Shown here: piece after piece, positions 55,739 through 63,923 of the stretch
Numbering within the stretch: the first letter of the stretch is position 1
Layout of the letters: every line of letters begins with the position of its first letter
Assembly: GCA_009392215.1 (NCBI GenBank)
Contig: VFGZ01000030.1
Coordinates: forward strand, 1 to 64,000
Direction: 5' to 3'
DNA from: SAR202 cluster bacterium
Lineage (GTDB): Bacteria; Chloroflexota; Dehalococcoidia; Lucifugimonadales; Lucifugimonadaceae
DNA: 64,000 nt
Notes under the pieces: model-generated
Database searches by the model: none
The model's input: the letters and a program-made list of their open reading frames with translations, nothing else
Told to the model about the DNA's origin: nothing
Translations under genes and position numbers: made by a program

Positions 55739-57034
55739 ATGGCTGATATCCAGCCCTTCAGGGCAGTACGTTATAACTCCGATATCGCAGGGGATGTGAG
55801 TCTTCATGTTTGTCCTCCGTTTGACGTAATTACTCCGCAACTTCAACACGAACTTTATGATCGTTCTCCCTACAATATCGTTCGCTTAGAGTTGGCACGT
55901 CGCGGGCTTTCAGATGATCCATATGAACGAGCTGCGGAAACAGCTCAAACTTGGGAAGATTCAGGTGTTCTTAAATATGATGAAGAACCTTCTATATACG
56001 TAACGGAAGAAGAGTTTGAGTATCGAGGTCGCACACTTCGAAGGCGGGGGTTTATTGCGGGTGTCAGGTTAGAGGATTATGACCAAAAAGTCGTACTGCC
56101 TCACGAAGGTACACGATCAGAATGGGTAGCGGATCGAGTTCGGCTTATGGGGGCAGCGCAGTCGAATTACAGCCCTTTGCTAGTTATATATCGTGATGAT
56201 CTTCGCTCCAGTGTCAGGAATCTCATACGGGCTATAGCTGGTGGTGAACCTACGGTAGTGTTCGAACCACCGGATATGCCTCAACTTCGGCTGTGGCGGG
56301 TTACGGATCCTGGAACGATTAGTGTGATTCAAACTGTTTTGAGGGATTCAGAAATATTCATAGCTGACGGCCATCATCGTTATGAAGCAGCTTTGAGATA
56401 TCGCAGCGCAGTGCGATCTGAACGAGAAGTTCGCTTCGATGAATCGTTGAACTTTCGTATGATGTTGCTGGTCTCGTTTGATGAGCCGGGGTTGATAACA
56501 CGCGGTTATCACCGACTCGTCGAGTCTGCCACAGAAAAAGAATTTGCAGATCTCATCAAAACTATAGACCGAACATGTTATATAGAGGAGTGGGATCCTC
56601 CTGCTGCTTCTACGGCTGCGGACCGGATTGAGCGGTTTGCAGTAGAGTTGGGAGAGCGTAAAGATGATGAGGTTGTGTTCGGTATATACGGTAAAGAACA
56701 GGGGAAATTTCATATAGCAAGAATGAAATCTCCACCTGAGGTCGATAACGCGTTAGAGTCTTCTGAATATTCTTATTTACATTCGCATGTGATTCGACCC
56801 GTTGTAGATGTCGAACGTGAAGAGGAGATCATTAGTCCGCAACATGACGCTGAATTGATAGCTCGTCGCGTGGACGATGGATCAGCTCGAATGGCGTTCA
56901 TTATGCGGCCTGTTCCGCTTGATGAATTTGTTTCAATCGTTACTCGTGGCTGGCGGTTACCTGCTAAAACGACGAATTTCTTCCCAAAGCCTCCCGCAGG
57001 TGCGGTGATTCAGCAATTCGGGGATACTCTATAA
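55739..57034 (+). CDS. DUF1015 family protein
   Basis: 431-residue protein of the DUF1015 family, widespread but without firmly established function; some family members are annotated as HTH or SerK-type serine kinases. It begins ADIQPFRAVRYN and has CPPFDVI, the SPYNIVRLELARRG stretch, a central FIADGHHRYEAALRYR motif and a C-terminal AFIMRPVPLDEFVSI region, all typical. The ADGHHRYE motif points to an enzymatic site. ATG 55739. Single gene, convergent with the peroxiredoxin gene (25-bp gap). SerK function would mean phosphorylating free serine; this is unverified here. Confidence 0.85.
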   Translation: MADIQPFRAVRYNSDIAGDVSLHVCPPFDVITPQLQHELYDRSPYNIVRLELARRGLSDDPYERAAETAQTWEDSGVLKYDEEPSIYVTEEEFEYRGRTLRRRGFIAGVRLEDYDQKVVLPHEGTRSEWVADRVRLMGAAQSNYSPLLVIYRDDLRSSVRNLIRAIAGGEPTVVFEPPDMPQLRLWRVTDPGTISVIQTVLRDSEIFIADGHHRYEAALRYRSAVRSEREVRFDESLNFRMMLLVSFDEPGLITRGYHRLVESATEKEFADLIKTIDRTCYIEEWDPPAASTAADRIERFAVELGERKDDEVVFGIYGKEQGKFHIARMKSPPEVDNALESSEYSYLHSHVIRPVVDVEREEEIISPQHDAELIARRVDDGSARMAFIMRPVPLDEFVSIVTRGWRLPAKTTNFFPKPPAGAVIQQFGDTL

Positions 57035-57059
57035 CAGTTGTAGATCCTTTGTTGCCAAT

Positions 57060-57707
57060 TTAGTTGAGAGAGTCGATTTGCTCTAATACTTTTTCAGCAC
57101 TTACAAAATGACCAGTGTTTTCTCCTATACTTTTCCACACAATTTGACCTTTTTTATCTATCAGGAACAATGAGGCTGAGGCTAATCCGTCTCCAAACAG
57201 GTTAAAAACCCCGTATGAATCAGGCACATAAGGGTCTGAGGAGGTAAACAACAACGGGAATTCTATATCTGTTTTGGAAATCAAATTTAATGAGCCGTCT
57301 AGATCATCTGTACTTATCGCAAGAATTTGAACCTTTTTCTGGTCAAAGGCTTGTTTTTGTTTTTGCAACTCCACGAGTTGTCTCTTACATGCAGCTCACC
57401 AAAACGCTCTATAAAAAGCTAGGAGAACAAATTTTTTATCTTCGAAATCTGAACGAGTGAACTTATGACCTTGTGTTGACGGAAGGCTAAAATCTGGCGC
57501 TTTGTTTAGAGTCGTTGATGTTATTTGTTCAGGCGACCGTATTTTTTCTGAAACCGAAGAATTTTCAACCAGATTGCCAGGGTTCGACTCGTCGACACCT
57601 TCACTGTCGCAGGCTATGGACAGCGCTAGGCTTAGAGCAATCAGCATCATCGGTCCTGATTTTAAGTTGTGCTTAAAATCAGGACCGATGATGCTGATGA
57701 AATCCAT
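57060..57707 (-). CDS. Peroxiredoxin-like AhpC/TSA protein with in-frame UGA (probable selenocysteine, UxxC)
   Basis: A thioredoxin-fold peroxidase of 215 residues if the UGA at 57396-57398 is read as selenocysteine (residue 104). Both halves lie in the same frame, and no frameshift is needed. The N-terminal half has APDFSLPSTQGHKF and VLLAFYRAFW; the codon after W is UGA, then AACKRQLVELQ, LAISTDD, FPLLFTSSDPYVPDSYGVF and ASLFLIDKKGQIVWKSIG. The UGA replaces the peroxidatic Cys of the usual FYRxxWCPxC, giving U104-x-x-C107. A SECIS-like hairpin follows. The N-terminus looks like a lipoprotein signal (ALSLALSIAC, Cys 33). The start is ATG 57707, or ATG 57650/57647 with AGGA, inside a 27-bp inverted repeat. 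A nonsense mutation is the alternative. No selABCD gene is in the window. Confidence 0.72.
57366..57398 (-). promoter_or_regulatory. Candidate bacterial SECIS element after the in-frame UGA
   Basis: On the minus strand the UGA (57398-57396) is followed by 21 bases, ending with the 5' arm CAACTC, before a GUG loop (57374-57372). The stem CAACTC/GAGTTG (57380-57375 and 57371-57366) is perfect, with G first in the loop. bSECIS elements are local hairpins just downstream of UGA with a small apical loop bearing a G near its start at about this distance. The stem does not extend well past 6 bp. Confidence 0.6.
57640..57698. repeat. Perfect 27-bp inverted repeat (hairpin) over the peroxiredoxin start
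   Basis: The arms 57640-57666 and 57672-57698 are exact reverse complements around a 5-base spacer (TTGTG). On the minus strand the 3' arm contains AGGA and the two ATG codons (57650, 57647) of the best-placed start for the peroxiredoxin. It begins 27 bases after the aminotransferase stop. No T-tract follows, so it is not a typical terminator. It may sequester translation initiation, encode part of the signal peptide, or be an amplification or assembly artefact. Confidence 0.9.
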
Positions 57708-57725
57708 TGCGATAAATTTAATGAA

Positions 57726-58826
57726 CTATGAAGTCATACGATTGAGAGTTTGACTGGCAGCATTTAAAGCTTCGTCGATATGACTTTTCTCGACCCATCC
57801 CATATGTCCAATCCTAAAAATCTTCCCCGTTAAAGATTTTTGTCCGCCTCCCAATACGACGTTGAAGTTGTCATTTACGTCACTCAAAAACTTTTTCCCG
57901 TCTACGTCATCGGGTAGTCTGATGGCCGTTACGGTGTTTGAAGCAAACTTCGGGTCTGGTAGGAGATCTAGTCCTATAGATGATGCTCCTTTACGGGTGT
58001 GTTCTGCAATTTCATGGTGCCGTTGGAATACGTTCTCTATCCCCTCATCGACCATTGATTGTAAGGCTATTTGCAGCGTGAACATGGCTGGGAGGCATGG
58101 GGTGAAGGGTGGTTGTCCTATTTTGAGGTAATCTTCGTATTGCTGTACGTCAAGGTAGTATTTTGGCATTGTGGATTTGGCGTAAGCAGCCCAGGCTTTT
58201 TTCGAGAATGTGATCATAGCGATTCCTGGTGGCGAAACCCAGCTTTTTTGTGATGCGGTTGCTACGACATCTACACCCCAAGCATCTACCGCGATCGGAA
58301 CTCCTCCGGCACTTGAAACGGCGTCTACTAAGATGAGCGCATCAGACTCTTCATGTATGACTGTGCAGAGTTCCTTCAGAGGGTTAGAGACGCCGGTTGA
58401 GCTTTCATTGTGTGTGAATATTACAGCCTTGATATGGGGATTTTTTCTTATGTTTTCTCGCACTGCATCCAGATCAGCTGCGTTGCCTAGTTCGAAATTA
58501 AGCCTGTCTACATCAGCCCCATATGCTTCTGCGATTTCTGCGAATCTCTCACCAAAAACACCAATTATTATTGATAAGACCTTATCTCCTGGTGAAACTG
58601 TGTTCACCACTGCTGCTTCCATCGCTCCCGTCCCAGAAGCCGTTATGAAGTAAACGTCATTATTCGTCATAAAAACGGTTTTTAAATTAGAAGACATCTG
58701 ATCCAGCATCTCTGCGTACTCTGGACCGCGATGATTGATCATTTGAGATCCTGCTACCGCCAGCACCTCGTCAGGTAGCGGTACAGGTCCTGGGATTCTG
58801 AGATTTGGCTGATTCTGGATGGCCAA
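57726..58826 (-). CDS. Class V aminotransferase (alanine-glyoxylate / serine-glyoxylate type)
   Basis: PLP-dependent aminotransferase of 366 residues in the AGXT-like branch that transfers amino groups to glyoxylate, pyruvate or phosphonates. Motifs: RIPGPVPLPDEVL at the N-terminus, MINHRGPEY, FITASGTGAMEAAVVN, the VDAVSSAGGVPI strand with the PLP-contacting Asp, TASQKSWVSPPG with the Schiff-base lysine, and FRIGHMGW near the C-terminus. TTG 58826 gives the expected start. It precedes the peroxiredoxin on the same strand (18 bp), separated by the 27-bp inverted repeat. Serine-pyruvate versus alanine-glyoxylate specificity is undetermined. Confidence 0.9.
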   Translation of the reverse strand: MAIQNQPNLRIPGPVPLPDEVLAVAGSQMINHRGPEYAEMLDQMSSNLKTVFMTNNDVYFITASGTGAMEAAVVNTVSPGDKVLSIIIGVFGERFAEIAEAYGADVDRLNFELGNAADLDAVRENIRKNPHIKAVIFTHNESSTGVSNPLKELCTVIHEESDALILVDAVSSAGGVPIAVDAWGVDVVATASQKSWVSPPGIAMITFSKKAWAAYAKSTMPKYYLDVQQYEDYLKIGQPPFTPCLPAMFTLQIALQSMVDEGIENVFQRHHEIAEHTRKGASSIGLDLLPDPKFASNTVTAIRLPDDVDGKKFLSDVNDNFNVVLGGGQKSLTGKIFRIGHMGWVEKSHIDEALNAASQTLNRMTS

Positions 58827-59012
58827 TAAAGTGCTCCGTGCTTGTGACTGAATGGTGATTTTAATAGATAGTGGTCGTCTTGACTAAAGGCTATAAAAGA
58901 TTCTAACTCTCGTTAGATAAAACGGTTGCAATTTCATTGGAAAAATCTACACAGAAATCAGATGCTCGACGACAGGGCGATAATAAATGGTCTTTATCTG
59001 TAAATGGAAAAC

Positions 59013-60326
59013 CTAATTCACCAGTTTTACAATAGCGTAGTTTTTTCGCCCTCTGCGTATGACCATAAGTCGACCATCAACAAGATCACTCATCAGAACC
59101 GCTCGACCTGCATCTTTGATTTGTTCTCCATTGAGTGACATGCCGCCTTGTTCTACCGTACGCCGCACGTCTCCATTAGATTTTGCAGATCCACTTGTGA
59201 TAGCTAGTTCAGAGAATTTCATTCCATCGCCAGTTAGTTGATCTCGATTGATTTCCGTTACGGGCGATCCGCTAAGTACATCTTCCATCTCGTCTGACGA
59301 TAGCGAGGAGATATTGTCGCCAAAGAATGCTTCAGTAACCTTTAGTGCTTGAGCGAGTCCGTTATCTCCATGGACAGTTCTTGTAACTTCTTTAGCCAGA
59401 GTTCGTTGAGCTTCGCGTTTTTCGGGTTCAACACTGACAGCCTCTGTTAAGTTCCCTATATGAACTTGATTTAAGAGGGTAAACAATTTTGTATATGACA
59501 CCACATCTGCATCAGCCACGTTTAAGAAAAACTGATATAGCTTATAAGGTGAAGTCTGATTGGGGTCCAACGTCGGAGCACCGTCAATAGACTTACCAAA
59601 TTTTTCACCTGTTGAGCTGACGACCAGTGGATAAACAATACCGTGCGCTCTTGGTCTGCCGTCTGAGTCAGCTCCATGAATCTTGCGAATTAGTTCAACG
59701 CCTCCGAGAATATTGCCCCATTGATCGCTGCCGCCAGCTTGGAAACCGACCTTTTCTTGCTCGAATAGTCTCAGAAAATCGTAGGCTTGTAGTAATTGGT
59801 AGCTGAACTCAGTAAATGAAATCCCACTATCGCGGTCAAATCGACCCTTAACCGATTCTCGTCCCATCATCGAATTTACCGTGAAGTGTTTACCGATATC
59901 TCGGAGAAATTCCAATAGGTTGGTATCTCGTAGCCAGTTAGCGTTGTTCACAATACGAGCGGGATTGGATTTAACTTTGAAATCTAGAAACGGTTCGAGC
60001 TGAAGGCGAATGGCATCCACATTTTCATCAATCTGTGCCACTGACATCAGATTGCGTTCTTCTACCCGTCCAGAGGGATCTCCGATCATTCCAGTGCCAC
60101 CACCCACTAGAGCTATTGGGGTATGGCCGTGGAGTTGGAGGCGGACTAAACCCATGATCGGGACTAGACTCCCGATGTGAAGGCTGCTAGCCGTTGGGTC
60201 AAAGCCGTTGTAGCATAAAACTTTTTGGGTTGCCAGAGTGTGCAGGGCTCCTGGAGTTGCGTCAAATAACGCCCCGCGCCATTCGAGTTCTTCTGCTGCG
60301 TTTGCAAATTCTGTATATGTGGTCAT
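59013..60326 (-). CDS. tyrS: Tyrosyl-tRNA synthetase
   Basis: 437-residue class I synthetase charging tRNA-Tyr. CYNGFDPTASSLHIGSLVP carries the HIGH-type motif, QAGGSDQWGNI binds tyrosine/ATP, and KFGKS replaces KMSKS. A C-terminal S4 RNA-binding domain (about 360-437) is present. ATG 60326 has GGGA 7 bases upstream. It follows ribF by 36 bp on the same strand. Complete. Confidence 0.96.
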   Translation of the reverse strand: MTTYTEFANAAEELEWRGALFDATPGALHTLATQKVLCYNGFDPTASSLHIGSLVPIMGLVRLQLHGHTPIALVGGGTGMIGDPSGRVEERNLMSVAQIDENVDAIRLQLEPFLDFKVKSNPARIVNNANWLRDTNLLEFLRDIGKHFTVNSMMGRESVKGRFDRDSGISFTEFSYQLLQAYDFLRLFEQEKVGFQAGGSDQWGNILGGVELIRKIHGADSDGRPRAHGIVYPLVVSSTGEKFGKSIDGAPTLDPNQTSPYKLYQFFLNVADADVVSYTKLFTLLNQVHIGNLTEAVSVEPEKREAQRTLAKEVTRTVHGDNGLAQALKVTEAFFGDNISSLSSDEMEDVLSGSPVTEINRDQLTGDGMKFSELAITSGSAKSNGDVRRTVEQGGMSLNGEQIKDAGRAVLMSDLVDGRLMVIRRGRKNYAIVKLVN

Positions 60327-60362
60327 AAGTATGTCCCGTTATTGGAATTTGAGTTGCGTTAC

Positions 60363-61286
60363 TTATCTGGCGAGAATTTTCCTGACTTCATCAACGTCTT
60401 TATTCATTTGGGTGATTAGTTTTTCGGTGGATTCAAAAGCGATTTCACTTCTGGTGCGAGATATGAACTCAATTTGCATTTGTTGACCGTACAGATCCCC
60501 ATCGTAGTCTAGAATGAAAGTCTCAATTGTACGAACCCCACTGGTTTCAAATGTTGGTCGTACACCTATGCTTGTAGCTGCTTTGTGTGACTTCCCGTTA
60601 ATTTCAACTATGGTCGCGTAAATTCCATTCCCGGGCACAGTGATTGTTGAGTCTGGTTGAATGTTGGCAGTTGGAAAACCTAATTCTCGGCCACGCCTAT
60701 CTCCTTCTATTATTACTCCTGAGATAGAGTAATTTCTTCCGAGCATTATGGCAGCGGATTCGCAATGACCCTTAACGATCGCATTTCGTATGGCCGAACT
60801 AGAGACTGCGCAGCCGTTTACGATTTTAGGAGGGGCTTCTATGAAATCTACATTAGATAATTTTTTCGATAACGAGAGTTTCTCGATTCCTAATCGATCA
60901 AACCCGATTTTTGCATTTGGCCCAACTATCAATGCGTTTAATCCAAAGAGATGTTGAAGTTCGCATACAAATTCTTCGGCGGATAATTTCTGAATGGCTG
61001 TTCCAAAATCTAGTTCTATGATCTGATCAATTCCGATTTCCATCAAAATGTTTCTTCGAGTTTTTAAATTACATATATACGAAACATTAAAATCAGGTTT
61101 TATGAAAGCCCTAGGCTGCTCTTTGAATACTAGAGCGACTGATATTGCGCTACGTGCCTTCGCTTCACATTGTAGTTGCTTGAGCAATGCTTGATGTCCC
61201 AGGTGAACCCCATCAAACGTTCCTACGGTAGCCACAGTCGGGCCATCTTGTATTTCTATGGATGCGAACAGTTCTGAAATCGACAT
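60363..61286 (-). CDS. ribF: Bifunctional riboflavin kinase/FAD synthetase
   Basis: 307-residue enzyme making FMN and then FAD. The N-terminal FAD-synthetase domain (about 1-160) has VGTFDGVHLGHQALL, VGPNAKIGFDRLG and SSSAIRNAIVKG; the C-terminal kinase domain has DRRGRELGFPTANIQ, GIYATIV and FILDYDGDLYGQ. ATG 61286. Lies between DAHP synthase and tyrS on the minus strand. The adenylylation motif region is intact, so both activities should be present. Confidence 0.95.
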   Translation of the reverse strand: MSISELFASIEIQDGPTVATVGTFDGVHLGHQALLKQLQCEAKARSAISVALVFKEQPRAFIKPDFNVSYICNLKTRRNILMEIGIDQIIELDFGTAIQKLSAEEFVCELQHLFGLNALIVGPNAKIGFDRLGIEKLSLSKKLSNVDFIEAPPKIVNGCAVSSSAIRNAIVKGHCESAAIMLGRNYSISGVIIEGDRRGRELGFPTANIQPDSTITVPGNGIYATIVEINGKSHKAATSIGVRPTFETSGVRTIETFILDYDGDLYGQQMQIEFISRTRSEIAFESTEKLITQMNKDVDEVRKILAR

Positions 61287-61326
61287 GATCGACGATAGAT
61301 TAGCCTAGTCGCTGCGATTCGTGGCG

Positions 61327-62364
61327 CTAACTAAGAATCGTGTGTGCTTCCCGGAGCAGGGTTTCGGTAGTTTCCCAATTAATACATGCATCAGTGATTG
61401 ATACACCGTACTGTAAATCTGCCGGGTTACCCAAGGACTGATTGCCCTCATTTAGGTGACTTTCAAGCATTAGGCCAATAACACCGGTATTTCCGGCGGT
61501 GCGCTGTCGAATTACTTCTCGGAATACAATTGGTTGGCGCTTATGATCTTTATTACTATTGGCGTGTGAGCAGTCAATTACGACGTTGCGCCTCAGACCC
61601 GCAGTTTCAAGTAGGGATGTTGCTAGGTTAACTGAGGATTCATCGTAATTTGGTCCGGTTGATCCCCCTCGCAAAATTAATTGCTGAGCCTGATTGCCTG
61701 TGGTGTTAACGACTGAAGCGCGGCCATCGAGGTCGATCCCAAGAAACGCGTGTGGTGAACGTGCTGCTACCATTGCGTCCACGGCGATCTGGCAACTGCC
61801 GCCCGTGCCGTTTTTAAAGCCGATTGGCATTGACAGTCCGCTTGCCATTTGTCTATGGGTTTGACTTTCAGTTGTCCGTGCACCAATTGCTCCCCACGAA
61901 ATCAGATCGGCCATATATTGTGGAGTAAACGGATCTAAGAACTCAGTTCCCGCCGGAAGGCCTATTGCACCGACTTGCAGTAAAAAATCCCTTGCTCGTT
62001 TGAGACCGGTTTGTATGTCAAATGTACCGTCCAGATTGGGGTCATTTATGAGCCCTTTCCAACCTACTGTTGTGCGAGGCTTTTCAAAGTAAACCCGCAT
62101 TACAACTAGGATGGTGTCCTTGACTTCCTCGGCGAGAAGGTAAAGTTTTCTTGCGTATTCGATTCCAGCTTTTTCGTCATGTATAGAACAAGGACCAACG
62201 AGCATCATCATACGAGAGTCGGTTCCGTTTTCGATGTTTTCTATAGAGGTACGAGTTTCGGTAACGATTTTGGTGATTTCAGGAGTAATCGGTTGGGAAT
62301 CTAGGAATGAGCGTGGTGGGCCGAGCGGTTTGAGATCGGTGATTCGTATATCTGATGTGGTCAT
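61327..62364 (-). CDS. aroG: 3-deoxy-7-phosphoheptulonate synthase (DAHP synthase, AroG type)
   Basis: 345-residue class I-alpha DAHP synthase, first step of aromatic amino-acid synthesis from PEP and erythrose-4-phosphate. Motifs: LVGPCSIHD, RVYFEKPRTTVGWKGLINDP, PAGTEFLDPFTPQY, GARTTESQTHRQMASGLSMPIGFKNGTGG and VIDCSHANSNKDH. The metal-binding Cys, His, Glu and Asp appear intact. ATG 62364. A 292-bp leader with a possible hairpin lies upstream, and aroH and trpA precede it on the same strand. The isoform (AroF/G/H) cannot be named from sequence. Confidence 0.94.
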   Translation of the reverse strand: MTTSDIRITDLKPLGPPRSFLDSQPITPEITKIVTETRTSIENIENGTDSRMMMLVGPCSIHDEKAGIEYARKLYLLAEEVKDTILVVMRVYFEKPRTTVGWKGLINDPNLDGTFDIQTGLKRARDFLLQVGAIGLPAGTEFLDPFTPQYMADLISWGAIGARTTESQTHRQMASGLSMPIGFKNGTGGSCQIAVDAMVAARSPHAFLGIDLDGRASVVNTTGNQAQQLILRGGSTGPNYDESSVNLATSLLETAGLRRNVVIDCSHANSNKDHKRQPIVFREVIRQRTAGNTGVIGLMLESHLNEGNQSLGNPADLQYGVSITDACINWETTETLLREAHTILS

Positions 62365-62520
62365 AATTTAGGTTGGATTCTGTATAAATGTTGATTACTT
62401 GAAAAATTGACGGGTTGTCTGCGTTGGGGTAGTGATCACAGTTGGATAGTTTTGATTTAGTCGTTTTTTAAACTGGGATCGGGTAGAAATACGGTCAGTA
62501 ATTTAGCTGCGATATGACTG

Positions 62521-62560
62521 CTCGTATGTATACAGGTTGCTTGTAAAACCACAATACGAG
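62521..62560 (-). other. Possible RNA hairpin in the aroG leader
   Basis: CTCGTAT (62521-62527) and ATACGAG (62554-62560) form a perfect 7-bp stem, with an inner GGTT/AACC helix, in the 292-bp interval between aroH and aroG. It lies about 157 bases before the aroG start. No leader peptide, T-box or trp-box was recognised, and the interval holds nothing else I can name. Could be an attenuator or chance. Confidence 0.25.
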
Positions 62561-62656
62561 GCAATAACCCAAGATGGATTGGTCTGGATTAGAGCTGGTA
62601 CCCGAATTCGGTGGGAGTTATGCAAGTATTTTGTCTTCAAGCTAGGTTTTCTCACT

Positions 62657-63037
62657 TTAGGTGTTTGGAGTTGAAAGATCGGGACGCAGTTTAGCAGCAT
62701 CGTGAAGGTACACGTGCATTATCTCATTCTGTATTTTGTTTGTGTTCCAAAGAATAAGTATACGTATGCAACGCGTCAACGCCCCAGGGCGTGCCATCTC
62801 ATGACTGCACATTAATGGTACGTCGTTCCACCCTAATCGTTCTCGTGCTGCAACTGCAGGGAATTCAGCGATTAAATCAGGGCTGGTGCTAAATTGTACA
62901 GACGCGACGTCATCCTGCTTGATCTTGTTAGCTTGAATAAGCTTGGATAATAACTCTTCAGTTGCATCCAGTACGTCTCTAGCTGATGTTCCTGTGGTTG
63001 TCGTTGCGCCTTTTATACCTCGGACCTTTGTTGCCAA
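62657..63037 (-). CDS. aroH: Chorismate mutase, AroH type
   Basis: 126-residue monofunctional chorismate mutase converting chorismate to prephenate. It begins VRGIKGATT, then has SVQFSTSPDLIAEFPAVAARERLGW, VPLMCSHEMARPGALTRCIRILILWNT and HVYLHDAAKLRPDL, all typical of the Bacillus AroH trimer family. Start TTG 63037 is chosen: GAGGAG lies 4 bases upstream and the length fits the family; the open frame continues to 63094 but adds an unrelated basic stretch. It lies 67 bp downstream of trpA and upstream of the DAHP synthase on the same strand. Confidence 0.92.
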   Translation of the reverse strand: MATKVRGIKGATTTTGTSARDVLDATEELLSKLIQANKIKQDDVASVQFSTSPDLIAEFPAVAARERLGWNDVPLMCSHEMARPGALTRCIRILILWNTNKIQNEIMHVYLHDAAKLRPDLSTPNT

Positions 63038-63104
63038 TCTTCTCCTCAAAATGTTTTTGTATGGCTTGTCGGTAAGCGTACGGTAGCTTACCACTACAGG
63101 TAAC

Positions 63105-63923
63105 TTAATTTGCCACGCCTTGTCTAATCGTACCCGGAATTAATGATCGTATAAATTTTCCAGCCCGCTCTGGAGCATCAGATGAATTTCCGCAAGAGAT
63201 CCTGTTTATCAATTCACTTCCCACGACCGCGCTGTCAGCATATTCAGCTACATTCGCTACGTGATCTGCCGTTGAGATACCGAATCCGATACCAATTGGT
63301 AAGTCGGTGAAACGACGTACATTTTTCGCTAGTATCTTTACTCGTTCTGACATAGATGACCTTGCGCCGGTAACCCCCAATACTGAGATGCAGTAGATGA
63401 AACCGCGTGCTCTTTTGCAAGCATGTTCGATAGCGCGTTCGGTAGAGGTTAGTGCCAGCAAAGGAATTAGTACCAAGCCTGTTCGATCCACCGCATCTTG
63501 TAGTGGATCTGCTTCAGCTGCAGGCAGATCTGCAGCTATGATCCCATCAACACCAGCCACAAGCGCATTTGAACAAAATTTATCAAGACCCATAGACAGA
63601 ATATTGTTGTAATAGCCCATGATCACAATAGGGATATCAATTCCAGCTTCTCGAATTTCTTTTACTGTGTCCAAACAGGTTGATGGTGTGACACCGTTTT
63701 CAAGGGCCTGGTGACCGGACGCTTGAATAGTAGGCCCATCTCCTAATGGATCACTGAATGGCATACCTAGCTCAATGACGTCAGCTCCGGCTTCTGCAAT
63801 AGCTCGGACAATGTTTTTTGTTATACCTGGTTCAGGAAAATCAATTGTCACGTATGGTATCAACGCGATACGACCTTCTTTATTAGCTTTATCGATTGCT
63901 TGCCGGATTCTGTCTGTCGCCAT
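63105..63923 (-). CDS. trpA: Tryptophan synthase, alpha subunit
   Basis: 272-residue TIM barrel that cleaves indole-3-glycerol phosphate to indole, working with TrpB. Motifs: RIALIPYVTIDFPEP, ELGMPFSDPLGDGPTIQASGHQAL with the catalytic Glu, GVDGIIAADLPAAEAD with the catalytic Asp, YCISVLGVTGARS and GFGISTADHVANV. ATG 63923 has AAGGGA about 9 bases upstream; TTG 63953 in the same frame lacks one. trpB is probably just beyond the window edge. aroH and aroG follow. Confidence 0.95.
   Translation of the reverse strand: MATDRIRQAIDKANKEGRIALIPYVTIDFPEPGITKNIVRAIAEAGADVIELGMPFSDPLGDGPTIQASGHQALENGVTPSTCLDTVKEIREAGIDIPIVIMGYYNNILSMGLDKFCSNALVAGVDGIIAADLPAAEADPLQDAVDRTGLVLIPLLALTSTERAIEHACKRARGFIYCISVLGVTGARSSMSERVKILAKNVRRFTDLPIGIGFGISTADHVANVAEYADSAVVGSELINRISCGNSSDAPERAGKFIRSLIPGTIRQGVAN

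Noticed and set aside
57060-57374. Separate GTG-started gene for the C-terminal half of the peroxiredoxin
   Set aside because: It would begin inside the thioredoxin fold and lack the catalytic motif. The upstream half is in the same frame with only a UGA between, so readthrough as selenocysteine or a nonsense mutation explains it better. A frameshift is excluded because the frames agree.
62365-62656. T-box or trp leader upstream of aroG
   Set aside because: A GGTACC-like stretch on the leader strand looked suggestive, but the surrounding T-box consensus is absent.
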